Positions 1 to 7,142 of a stretch of 26,560 nt of DNA are shown here, piece by piece; position 1 is the first letter of the stretch; each line of letters begins with the position of its first letter. A model generated the notes under the pieces. That model saw only the letters and a program-made list of their open reading frames with translations. It ran no database searches and had not been told where the DNA came from. The position numbers and the translations under genes were made by a program. The stretch comes from Panacagrimonas sp. (GTDB lineage: Bacteria; Pseudomonadota; Gammaproteobacteria; Nevskiales; Nevskiaceae), in assembly GCA_021773655.1 (NCBI GenBank), contig JAJFJX010000446.1, forward strand, positions 1 to 26,560, read 5' to 3'.

Positions 1-2
1 CG

Positions 3-779
3 GGCGTGGGCAAGACCGAGACCGCGATTGCTCTGGCAGAGGCCCTGTACGGCGGTGAGCAGAACATGATCGTCATCAACATGAGCGAGTACCAGGAGGC
101 GCACACCGTGTCCTCGCTCAAGGGCGCGCCTCCGGGCTACGTTGGCTACGGCGAGGGCGGCGTGCTCACCGAAGCCGTACGGCGCAAGCCCTACTCGGTG
201 GTGCTGCTCGACGAAGTCGAGAAGGCCCACCCTGACGTGCACGAGATCTTCTTCCAGGTGTTCGACAAGGGCATCATGGAAGACGGCGAAGGGCGGCTGA
301 TCGACTTCAAGAACACCCTGATCCTGCTCACCACCAACGCCGGCACCGAGCTGATCTCCAGCCTGTGCAAGGACCCGGAGCTGATGCCGGACCATGAAGG
401 CATGGCCAAAGCGATCCGCGAGCCGCTGCTGAAGATCTTCCCGCCCGCCCTGCTCGGCCGCCTGGTGACGATTCCCTACTACCCACTCAGCGACGAAATG
501 CTCGGCGAGATCGTCAAGCTGCAGTTGGGTCGCATCAAGAAGCGCGTCGAGGCGCGCTACAAGATCCCGTTCGAATACACCGATGACGTGGTCAAGCTGG
601 TGGTGTCGCGCTGCACCGAGAGCGAATCGGGCGGCCGCATGATCGACGCGATCCTAACGAATACGATGCTGCCCGAAATCAGTCGCGAGTTTCTCAACCG
701 GATGATGAAGGGCATCGTTATCGAGAGAGTGCGGGTCGGGGTCAAGGAAGGCGATTTTGAATACATGTTTGGATATTGA
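3..779 (+). CDS. clpV: T6SS AAA+ ATPase ClpV (TssH), C-terminal part, 5' end outside window
   Basis: ClpV is the hexameric AAA+ unfoldase that disassembles the contracted TssB/TssC sheath in the cytoplasm so the subunits can be reused. The visible 258 residues begin in the Walker A loop of the second AAA domain (GVGKTE). They continue through the pore-loop segment GAPPGYVGYGEGG, the Walker B motif VVLLDEVEKAHPDV and the sensor-1 stretch LLTTNAGTE. The segment GRLVTIPYYPLSDEMLGEIV and the C-terminal GGRMIDAILTNTMLPEIS are typical of ClpV rather than of ClpB, where the corresponding segments differ. Only the 5' end is missing, cut by the window edge. The last ~120 bp are less GC-rich than the rest, matching the AT-richer gene that follows. 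The T6SS genes downstream support the ClpV rather than ClpB reading. Confidence 0.95.
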   Translation, partial: GVGKTETAIALAEALYGGEQNMIVINMSEYQEAHTVSSLKGAPPGYVGYGEGGVLTEAVRRKPYSVVLLDEVEKAHPDVHEIFFQVFDKGIMEDGEGRLIDFKNTLILLTTNAGTELISSLCKDPELMPDHEGMAKAIREPLLKIFPPALLGRLVTIPYYPLSDEMLGEIVKLQLGRIKKRVEARYKIPFEYTDDVVKLVVSRCTESESGGRMIDAILTNTMLPEISREFLNRMMKGIVIERVRVGVKEGDFEYMFGY

Positions 780-858
780 ATCGGACCGCGGCTTCCGTCT
801 TTATTGGATTCTTCTTATTCATGATTCTGATTCCAACCTACCTCAATGGAGAAACACC

Positions 859-1920
859 ATGACACTGGCTGTCGACCAACCACTTCTTGCTTCAGATATT
901 GTCGACGTTCGAGATCTCAAAGGAGGAAAGATTTTTCTCCTAAACGGCAGAGACGGAAGTTCCCTGATTTTGAAAGCCGAAGACAGCGTTACCGGCGACC
1001 AGATCAAAGCTGTCGCTCCGATAATCAAGACTATCGATCCCAGCATAAAAATGAAGCCGCTGACTCCCGGCGAAGTGCTTGAGCTCAGGAGCTTTCTTTT
1101 AAACAAGGCCAGATACATACAGCACCTGAAGAAAATCATGAGGATGGGGCTGAATAAGCCAATCACCGAGGCCGAGAAACAAGCCGTCATGGCACTTGAC
1201 TCATGCGTCAGAACTTATGGGACCGCGAGCATCGGCGGCAGGACCAATATTGCGAAGATGACCCATGTAAATATGTCGACGTTGGGAATCGTTACGCCAT
1301 TTGGCCGGGGAGTTACGGACGAAGAGTGGGACGAGGCGCGCGGTGTTTTCAGAAAATTCACGAAAGCGCTCAATAAATCTGGCGGGCTGGAAAAGCTCGG
1401 GGCGATCCTGGCTGGAGATTTCTTTATCGGCAACGAAGATCGTTTTCACTCGTTCGGAAGTGGAATAGCGTTGAAGATGCAAGGCGAGTCCAAATCCCAT
1501 CACTTCAAAGTCATCTTCAACCTCGGCAACATCATCCTGGTGAAGCCGGGCAAAGGGAAGCGCACTGTACTCTCGATGCTGGATTATATGGATCCAAACA
1601 CGGCGTTCCTGAATATCGATAAGGACCTCGATAGCCTTGAGTCGACTAACAAGTATGGCGACAAATGGCCCATGCGGGTTTTGTTGAATCCAGCTTCTCG
1701 AAAGAAAATCGCCGAAGACCTGGTAGACGACCTGAGATTCCTGATGAAGCCAGAGAAGAGTTTGTTCGGGATGAATAATCTGAGCGGTTCCCGTGCCGTC
1801 TCCAGAGTAAACAATGGGATTGTCGATGGCATCAAAGGCATAAAAAAAGCTCTCAGCGTTCGCCAAGCTAAGCTTTCCCCACTCATCGGGAGTTATTACG
1901 ATGCGATAAAGAATATTTGA
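859..1920 (+). CDS. Unrecognised 353-aa protein with kinase-like motif order; candidate T6SS effector
   Basis: I do not recognise the family. The start at 859 is chosen because GGAGA (848-852) lies 6 bp upstream; an in-frame ATG at 757 would overlap clpV and give an unlikely leader. Seen directly: a beta-rich N-terminus with a Gly pair at residues 22-23 and the strand SLILKAED, whose Lys39 sits where a kinase N-lobe lysine would be. Later comes GDFFIGNEDRF (186-196), with Asp194 in a GNxDR loop like that of HipA and PI-kinase-like enzymes. This is followed by FNLGNIILV (220-228) and SMLDYMDPN (239-247), where Asp242 could be a metal-binding Asp. No signal peptide or membrane helix is visible. 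Composition is AT-richer than its surroundings (25 G+C of 60 at 1081-1140, against 43 of 60 at 15001-15060), which suggests separate acquisition. Its position between clpV and vgrG suits a cargo effector. The kinase assignment is inference from motif order and spacing only. Confidence 0.75.
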   Translation: MTLAVDQPLLASDIVDVRDLKGGKIFLLNGRDGSSLILKAEDSVTGDQIKAVAPIIKTIDPSIKMKPLTPGEVLELRSFLLNKARYIQHLKKIMRMGLNKPITEAEKQAVMALDSCVRTYGTASIGGRTNIAKMTHVNMSTLGIVTPFGRGVTDEEWDEARGVFRKFTKALNKSGGLEKLGAILAGDFFIGNEDRFHSFGSGIALKMQGESKSHHFKVIFNLGNIILVKPGKGKRTVLSMLDYMDPNTAFLNIDKDLDSLESTNKYGDKWPMRVLLNPASRKKIAEDLVDDLRFLMKPEKSLFGMNNLSGSRAVSRVNNGIVDGIKGIKKALSVRQAKLSPLIGSYYDAIKNI

Positions 1921-1929
1921 CATGCACCG

Positions 1930-1951
1930 GGAACAGCCTCGGTTCCTTCTT
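1930..1951 (+). terminator. Weak intrinsic terminator candidate after the kinase-like gene
   Basis: Nine bases after the stop codon, GGAAC (1930-1934) and GTTCC (1942-1946) can pair around a 7-nt loop, followed directly by TTCTT. The stem is only 5 bp and the T tract is interrupted, so termination would be inefficient at best. Confidence 0.3.
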
Positions 1952-2164
1952 GATAGCGGTGTTGCTTCCGCAGAACTTTCTACGGATCCTCCGACGCGCT
2001 TTGGAGCCACCGATTCACATTCGATCTATTCAAGCCGCCGACTGATGAACGCTAGCTTTGGCGGGCTTTTATCCAGTGCCTTCGATGACCTGTGTGCGCC
2101 CGGTGGCGGCACTCGGAGAGCGAGGAAGGGGCTTGAGTCGCAACCTGACCGGCCTGGGCTCAAT

Positions 2165-2195
2165 CCGACCGGATCGGTCGGCGACGCGTCGCCGA
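2165..2195. repeat. Overlapping inverted repeats including an 18-bp perfect palindrome
   Basis: CCGACC (2165-2170) pairs with GGTCGG (2176-2181) around GGATC. Overlapping its right arm is the perfect palindrome TCGGCGACGCGTCGCCGA (2178-2195). The two structures share TCGG and cannot both form as hairpins in one RNA. The palindrome has no loop and no T tract, so it resembles a dyad-symmetric protein-binding site more than a terminator. It lies in non-coding DNA about 690 bp upstream of the next plus-strand gene. Confidence 0.6.
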
Positions 2196-2288
2196 AGGCC
2201 AGCACGAGCAACACGTCGAATTGACGCTCAAATCGTGAATGACGATGACTCACGAACCTCCAGAGCCGGCAGACGTACATTCTGGAGA

Positions 2289-2676
2289 TTACCTGCCGCG
2301 CCCTGTGGATGACCGCCTTGGCAGAATCTGCACTGGCTGGGAATCATTGCCAATCGAGTGCACTATTGATTCAAAGTTATTCTCGGTGTCACGCACGGTG
2401 CAGCCCATGGCTTCCAATCCGGGCATGGCCCTGATGTTGCGCAAGTCCAGTTTGATATTTCTGCGCCTGTCATCGAACTGGAGCCACGGCGCCTGCTCGC
2501 CCGGTCCAGGGTTCCCGGGATCAGGAACCGAATCGAATGCTCACGCCCCCCGGTCTGGCTGCGCAATCGTTGCCCAGCAAGAGGCGCTTCTGGGCAGCGG
2601 CCTGCTGGTCCCGGTAAGCCGGGAATTCAGGGCCATCCCCGATCGTGATCTTCAGCACGCGAGAGGCCTGCGATCC
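2289..2676 (-). pseudogene. Frameshifted remnant of an unknown minus-strand gene
   Basis: Two minus-strand frames read as protein-like sequence in succession. The first (2676 down to 2521) includes LKITIGDGPEFPAYRDQQ and RLLLGNDCAARPGG, then hits TGA. The second (2540 down to 2289) includes PWLQFDDRRRNIKLDLRN and MGCTVRDTENNFES, then stops at TAA. The switch occurs just after a six-G run (2546-2551 region), a likely slippage site, and neither piece has a good start codon. Composition and residue mix look like real coding sequence rather than a shadow, because no gene lies opposite. I do not recognise the family. The 5' part is lost or unrecognisable beyond 2677. Confidence 0.45.
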
Positions 2677-2733
2677 TCATTCGGTGCTTCCGCAGGCTGC
2701 GGACATCGTCGATAGTACGCCCACGCCAGAGCA

Positions 2734-2796
2734 CGCAGCACAGAAGCTCGCAGCACAGAAGATTCGGCTCCACGATTCGGCCACGTGTTCGGCCAC
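2734..2796. repeat. Short tandem-like direct repeats upstream of the TPR-methyltransferase
   Basis: CGCAGCACAGAAG occurs at 2734-2746 and again at 2749-2761 with a 15-bp period. Immediately after, TTCGGCCAC occurs at 2776-2784 and 2788-2796 with a 12-bp period. These look like local slippage duplications in non-coding DNA and have no evident function. Confidence 0.5.
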
Positions 2797-2882
2797 AAGT
2801 AAGTCATGTCATGCGTTCGTGTTGGACGATGTTCCCGGTCGCTCCCCCGAGCAGCGCGACGCAACAGTCAGAGCACTCAACG

Positions 2883-4223
2883 ATGCAGCCTGAACCCAAT
2901 GCGACCAAGTCTTCCGAAGTGCAGCTCGACCTGCCAAAGGCGATCGAGCTGGCCTGGAAACTGCACCAGGCCCGCCGTGATGAAGACGCCGAGCACCTGT
3001 GTGAGCTGATCATCGAAAAATGGCCGCACTCCGCCGAGGGCTGGAACTACCTGGGCACCCTGCGCTACCAGCGCGGCGAAGAGCGATCCGGCGAACTGGC
3101 GATCCGACTGGCCATCGAACTGGCACCCGATTACGTCGCGGCGCACGGCAATCTGGGCAACGTGCTGCTCAACGAGGGCCGGCTCAGCGAAGCCGAACAC
3201 CATCTGCGACGCGCGCTGCGTCTGAACGCTGACATGGTTGGCCCCTACATTGCCCTTGCCGCGGTGCTGCGCGCGACGGACCGCTTCGAAGAAGGCATCG
3301 AGCTGCTGCGCCCGGCGCTGAAGAAGTGGGCTGATTTCGGTCCCATTCTCAATGCCAACGGCAACCTGCTGTTCGCATTGCGCCGGTACCAGGAAGCCAT
3401 GAACTATTTCAATCGGGCGATCACCGCCACCCCGCAGATCGCCGCGCCGATCGAAGCCCGGCTGGCAAAGGTGCTCTGCGCCATCGGCAAGCCGGACGAG
3501 GCACGGGAGATTTTTCGTCGCCGTCTCGAAACCCAACCGGACGACGTCTTCGCCCGCCACATGCTGTCGTCCTTCGGCGGCGCCGAAGCCCCGCCACGGG
3601 CAGATGATCGTTATGTGAAGCGGCTGTTCGACGACTTCGCCGCCAGTTTCGATTCCCGGCTGGCTCATCTGCGCTACCAGGCGCCGAGTCTGGTGGCTGA
3701 TCGCTTCGCCGAGCGGATCGCCCCGCAACCCGGATCGCTGGAGGTGCTGGACGCCGGCTGCGGAACCGGATTGCTCGGCCCGCTGCTTCAGCGCTACTGC
3801 CGCACGCTCGATGGCGTCGACCTGTCGCCGGGCATGCTCAAGCGCGCCGAGCAGCGCAAGTGCTACGACCGCCTGATCGAGGCCGAGCTGACCGGTTTCC
3901 TGACCGGCATCACCGCCGGCTACGACGCCATCACCAGCGCCGACACGCTGTGCTATTTCGGTGCCCTGGAGGCCTTTGCCGCGGCGGCGCACAATGCCCT
4001 GCGCGCGGGTGGATGGCTGCTGTTCTCGGTCGAGCACACCGATGACCTGCAGGCCGGTTACCGGCTCGAACGCCACGGTCGCTACAGCCATCATGCAGCC
4101 TATGTGGAAGCCTGCCTCCACGGCTGCGGATTCCGGCAACTGGAACTTGCGCCGGCCCACCTGCGAGTCGAAGACCAGAAACCAGTTGCGGGGCTGATCG
4201 TGTCCGCCCGCAAAGGAGCCTAA
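2883..4223 (+). CDS. TPR-repeat class I SAM-dependent methyltransferase
   Basis: The 446-aa product has two halves. Residues ~30-230 are tetratricopeptide repeats, with helix pairs such as AAHGNLGNVLLNEGRLSEAE and ALRRYQEAMNYFNRAI, and probably bind a partner protein. Residues ~240-446 form a class I methyltransferase: a lead-in YVKRLFDDFAASFDSRL, the SAM-binding motif I VLDAGCGTG (288-296), the acidic motif II DGVDLS, and GGWLLFSVEHTD further on. This TPR-methyltransferase architecture is known in bacteria, but its substrates are mostly undefined. The start at 2883 begins the protein just before the TPR region; an in-frame start at 2811 would add 24 low-complexity residues, and neither has a strong ribosome binding site. 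The stop lies 3 bp before vgrG, so the two are almost certainly co-transcribed, which suggests the enzyme acts on or with a spike or cargo protein. That role is inference. Confidence 0.88.
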   Translation: MQPEPNATKSSEVQLDLPKAIELAWKLHQARRDEDAEHLCELIIEKWPHSAEGWNYLGTLRYQRGEERSGELAIRLAIELAPDYVAAHGNLGNVLLNEGRLSEAEHHLRRALRLNADMVGPYIALAAVLRATDRFEEGIELLRPALKKWADFGPILNANGNLLFALRRYQEAMNYFNRAITATPQIAAPIEARLAKVLCAIGKPDEAREIFRRRLETQPDDVFARHMLSSFGGAEAPPRADDRYVKRLFDDFAASFDSRLAHLRYQAPSLVADRFAERIAPQPGSLEVLDAGCGTGLLGPLLQRYCRTLDGVDLSPGMLKRAEQRKCYDRLIEAELTGFLTGITAGYDAITSADTLCYFGALEAFAAAAHNALRAGGWLLFSVEHTDDLQAGYRLERHGRYSHHAAYVEACLHGCGFRQLELAPAHLRVEDQKPVAGLIVSARKGA

Positions 4224-4226
4224 GCC

Positions 4227-7061
4227 ATGCCACATTTCCTGCTTTCCGCGATGGCGTCCGAACAACGCACCATCGACTTCCAGTGGCCCCTGTCCAAGGC
4301 CGAGGCGACGGTCGAGTCGGTGAGCGGGACCGAAGCCCTCGGCCGCATGTACAGCTACGAGGTGCTGCTGCTGTCCAACAGCGGCGACCTGGCGTTCGAC
4401 GATCTGCTCGGCAAGCACCTGACATTGAAGCTGGAGCTCACCGGCATCAGCGGCCTGATCCGCCGCAACATCGACGGGCACATCGCCCAGGTCGGGCTGG
4501 TGGGCATGGTCGACACGCTCTATCGCTACCGCATCGTCATCAAGCCCTGGCTTTGGATGCTCACCCGCACCCGCGACTGCCGCATCTTCCAGGAGAAGAC
4601 CACCGAGGACATCGTCGCCGAAGTCTTCGGCGACCACGGGGTTGCGGACTTCGAGTTCCAGCTCACCGGCAACTACCCGATTCGCGAGTATTGCGTGCAG
4701 TACCGCGAGACCGACTTCGATTTCGTCAGCCGGCTGCTGGAAGAAGAAGGCATGTACTACTTCTTCAAGCACGACGACGGCAAGCACACGATGGTGGTCT
4801 GCGACGCACCCACCGCACACACATCGACCGGGATGATCCGCTACCGGCCGTTCGAGAATCAGGCGCGTACGGGTGACCCGTACATCTTCAACTGGTCGGT
4901 GACGCGCGAGATCCAGCCCGGCGTTGCGGTGCTCAAGGATTACAACTTCAAGACGCCCAGTGTCGATCTGACCGCCAAGGCACTGTTCGAGCGCGAGCAC
5001 AGCGAGTCCGAACACGAGGTCTTCGATTATCCCGGCGAGTACATCGTGCCGCCGGACGGCGAACAACTGGTCAAGGCCCGGCTGGAGGAGATCCAGGCGG
5101 CGCAGGAGGTGATTCAGGGGCGCGGCAATTCCAGGTTGATCAGCAGTGGCAGCCTGTTCAGCCTGGCCGATTACGTGCGCATGGACCAGAACCGCGAATT
5201 CCTGGTTACGGTCGCGACCGTCGAGGCGGTCAACAACCTGCCCGAGCTGGATATCGAATCGCAGTTCACCTGCTTCTTCCAGTGCATGCCTTCGGACATG
5301 CAGTTCCGAACGCCGCGCATCACCCCGCGCCCGATCGTGCAGGGCCCGCAGACTGCCGAGGTTGTCGGTCCCTCCGGCGAGGAGATCCATGTAGACGAGT
5401 ATGGCCGGGTCAAGGTGCAGTTCCACTGGGACCGCTACGGACAGCACGACGACAAGAGCTCCTGCTGGGTGCGGGTGTCCCAGATCTGGGCCGGCAAGAA
5501 CTTCGGCTGGATCACCATCCCGCGCATCGGCCAGGAAGTGGTGGTCGACTTCCTAGAAGGCAACCCCGACGCGCCGCTGATCACCGGGCGGGTGTACAAC
5601 GCCGAGCAGATGCCGCCCTGGACACTTCCGGACTGCAAGACCCAGTCCGGAATCCTGACCCGTTCCAGCAAGGGCGGCTCGCCGGAAAACGCCAACCGCC
5701 TGCAGTTCGAGGACAAGAAAGGCGAAGAACTGGTCACCATCCACGCCGAGCGCAACATGGCCCGCTCGGTGGAGAACGACGACTCGATCCATATCGGTCG
5801 CGACCAGATGCACGTGGTCAAGCGCAACCAGGTCAACGTGATCGAAGGCCACCAGAAGAACCAGGTCACCAAGTTCCAGGAAACCGAGGTCAAGGAGTAC
5901 CGCAAGATCACCGTCAAGGATTACGAGGAACACATCGTCGACAAGGCGCAAAGCATCAAGGTCGGCAAGACGCAAAGCATCTCGGTCGGCGAGGCGCAGG
6001 TGACCGATTTCAAGGACACGTTCACGCTGACCGTCAAGAGTGCCATCAAGACCAAGGGTGGCGATATCCGGTTTGATGAAACCGCTGGCAACGCCACGAC
6101 CAAGGTCGGTGGCAAGCAGACTACGCTGGTGACCGGTGACTTTGATTGCAAGGCCGCGAACATGCTGTTCGACGCCGGCAACATCGTCCACAAGGCGAGC
6201 AAGCTCACCATCGCCACTACCGGTGACACTGCGATGTTCGCGAACAAGGTCGCCACCGTCAGCAATTCCAATGTGGAGACCTTTGCCCTGGGCAGCATCA
6301 AGCAGACCTCGATGGGCAGTGATACGACGGTGCTCGGCAGCAGCTCGGACGGTTATGTCGGGATGTCATCCAGCGTCCGCGTCGGCACGCACTCCGAAAC
6401 CGCCATTTCGATGGACTGCAATACGTTCGTCGGTCTCGCCTCCGATTTCGCGGTGGCGATCAAGTCCGAGACTTTTGCCGGCGTTCACATCAACACCGCA
6501 ATCGGCGCGGAAGTGCAGATGAACACGCTGACAACTTTTTTGCCGGCCGGCGGAGGGGCCGCCGGCCCCGGCACGCTCGGACCCGCAGCAACCGCCGCGG
6601 CATACGCCGCCATGGGCGTGGGCGCGTTCGCCACGGGCTTCACCAGCGTGATCAATCTGGCCGGCTTGAACGACCAGTACGACACCGCAGCCAAGGAGCT
6701 CAACAAGGCTTCCGAAGCGGCCGCGGAGGCAGGACTTCCCGGCCTCGCGGCACGGCTTTCGCGGCTGTCGTCCGAGGCCGGCCTGTTCGACAAGGGGGCA
6801 GCCAAAGGCGCAGCGACCGGCGCGGTGATCGGCACCGTGGTCGCCGGTCCCGCAGGCGGGGTCGCCGGTGCCGCAGTGGGCGGACTGATCGGCACCGCGC
6901 CGGGTGACCCGGGCGGAAGTTCGAAGGACGCCGGCTCCACCGAAGGCATCAGCCAGCAGGATCAGGCCAAGTACGCCAGCAAGGACCAGACCGGTCGGGA
7001 CTGGAGCACGCCGGGCGACGAACCCGGCGGCGATGGCGGATCCGGCGGAGGACAACCATGA
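4227..7061 (+). CDS. vgrG: T6SS spike protein VgrG (TssI) with glycine-zipper C-terminal extension
   Basis: VgrG forms the trimeric membrane-puncturing spike on top of the Hcp tube. The 944-aa product starts at an ATG with AAAGGAG (4212-4218) placed 8 bp upstream. Residues ~10-370 are the gp27-like base, including DYEVQYRETD-type sequence CVQYRETDFDFVSRLLEEEG. The gp5-like OB fold starts near residue 386 (EIHVDEYGRVKVQFHWDRYG) and runs through SQIWAGKNFGWITIPRIGQE and PLITGRVYNAEQMPPW. The beta-helix shaft follows, with short repeats such as KAQSIKVGKTQSISVGEAQ. From about residue 770 comes an Ala/Gly-rich extension. It has a hydrophobic stretch around AYAAMGVGAFATGF and, at ~858-895, a glycine zipper (GAATGAVIGTVVAGPAGGVA), ending in a Gly-rich tail. 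The extension is longer than in a minimal VgrG and may carry cargo or a membrane-active function. No catalytic motif is seen in it. Confidence 0.96.
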   Translation: MPHFLLSAMASEQRTIDFQWPLSKAEATVESVSGTEALGRMYSYEVLLLSNSGDLAFDDLLGKHLTLKLELTGISGLIRRNIDGHIAQVGLVGMVDTLYRYRIVIKPWLWMLTRTRDCRIFQEKTTEDIVAEVFGDHGVADFEFQLTGNYPIREYCVQYRETDFDFVSRLLEEEGMYYFFKHDDGKHTMVVCDAPTAHTSTGMIRYRPFENQARTGDPYIFNWSVTREIQPGVAVLKDYNFKTPSVDLTAKALFEREHSESEHEVFDYPGEYIVPPDGEQLVKARLEEIQAAQEVIQGRGNSRLISSGSLFSLADYVRMDQNREFLVTVATVEAVNNLPELDIESQFTCFFQCMPSDMQFRTPRITPRPIVQGPQTAEVVGPSGEEIHVDEYGRVKVQFHWDRYGQHDDKSSCWVRVSQIWAGKNFGWITIPRIGQEVVVDFLEGNPDAPLITGRVYNAEQMPPWTLPDCKTQSGILTRSSKGGSPENANRLQFEDKKGEELVTIHAERNMARSVENDDSIHIGRDQMHVVKRNQVNVIEGHQKNQVTKFQETEVKEYRKITVKDYEEHIVDKAQSIKVGKTQSISVGEAQVTDFKDTFTLTVKSAIKTKGGDIRFDETAGNATTKVGGKQTTLVTGDFDCKAANMLFDAGNIVHKASKLTIATTGDTAMFANKVATVSNSNVETFALGSIKQTSMGSDTTVLGSSSDGYVGMSSSVRVGTHSETAISMDCNTFVGLASDFAVAIKSETFAGVHINTAIGAEVQMNTLTTFLPAGGGAAGPGTLGPAATAAAYAAMGVGAFATGFTSVINLAGLNDQYDTAAKELNKASEAAAEAGLPGLAARLSRLSSEAGLFDKGAAKGAATGAVIGTVVAGPAGGVAGAAVGGLIGTAPGDPGGSSKDAGSTEGISQQDQAKYASKDQTGRDWSTPGDEPGGDGGSGGGQP

Positions 7062-7142
7062 AATGGCGCAGACCGACAACGACATCGGATCTGGCTGTCT
7101 GGCGCGACAGTCCCGTTTGAGCACCAGCCGGACGGTCCCCCC

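Larger units (their letters stand above)
1921..2882. other. Long stretch without an intact gene
   Basis: About 960 bp separate the kinase-like gene from the TPR-methyltransferase gene. Open frames of 60-160 codons exist on both strands, but none has a convincing ribosome binding site or recognisable domain. The segment holds the weak terminator at 1930-1951, overlapping inverted repeats at 2165-2195, a frameshifted minus-strand gene remnant at 2289-2676 and short direct repeats at 2734-2796. I see no tRNA, insertion-sequence ends or CRISPR repeats. It looks like decayed accessory DNA, perhaps the place where an immunity or additional cargo gene once sat. Confidence 0.6.

Noticed and set aside
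859..1920. HipA toxin of a HipBA toxin-antitoxin pair
   Set aside because: Only the GNxDR loop is shared. There is no HipB-like helix-turn-helix gene beside it, and the HipA N-terminal domains are not recognisable.
1922..2715. Two plus-strand frames of 100 and 158 codons (1922-2224, 2239-2715)
   Set aside because: No ribosome binding site, no recognisable domain and Ser/Pro/Arg-rich translation. The second lies opposite the more protein-like minus-strand remnant.
2877..5447. 856-codon open frame on the minus strand
   Set aside because: It lies opposite the TPR-methyltransferase and vgrG, both with clear domains. Its translation is repetitive H/D/Q/G/V-rich text typical of a GC-rich antisense shadow.
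7058..7120. 20-codon frame whose ATG overlaps the vgrG stop (ATGA)
   Set aside because: The overlap looks like translational coupling, but the peptide has no features and the gap is short. Kept only as a possible leader that might aid re-initiation at 7143.
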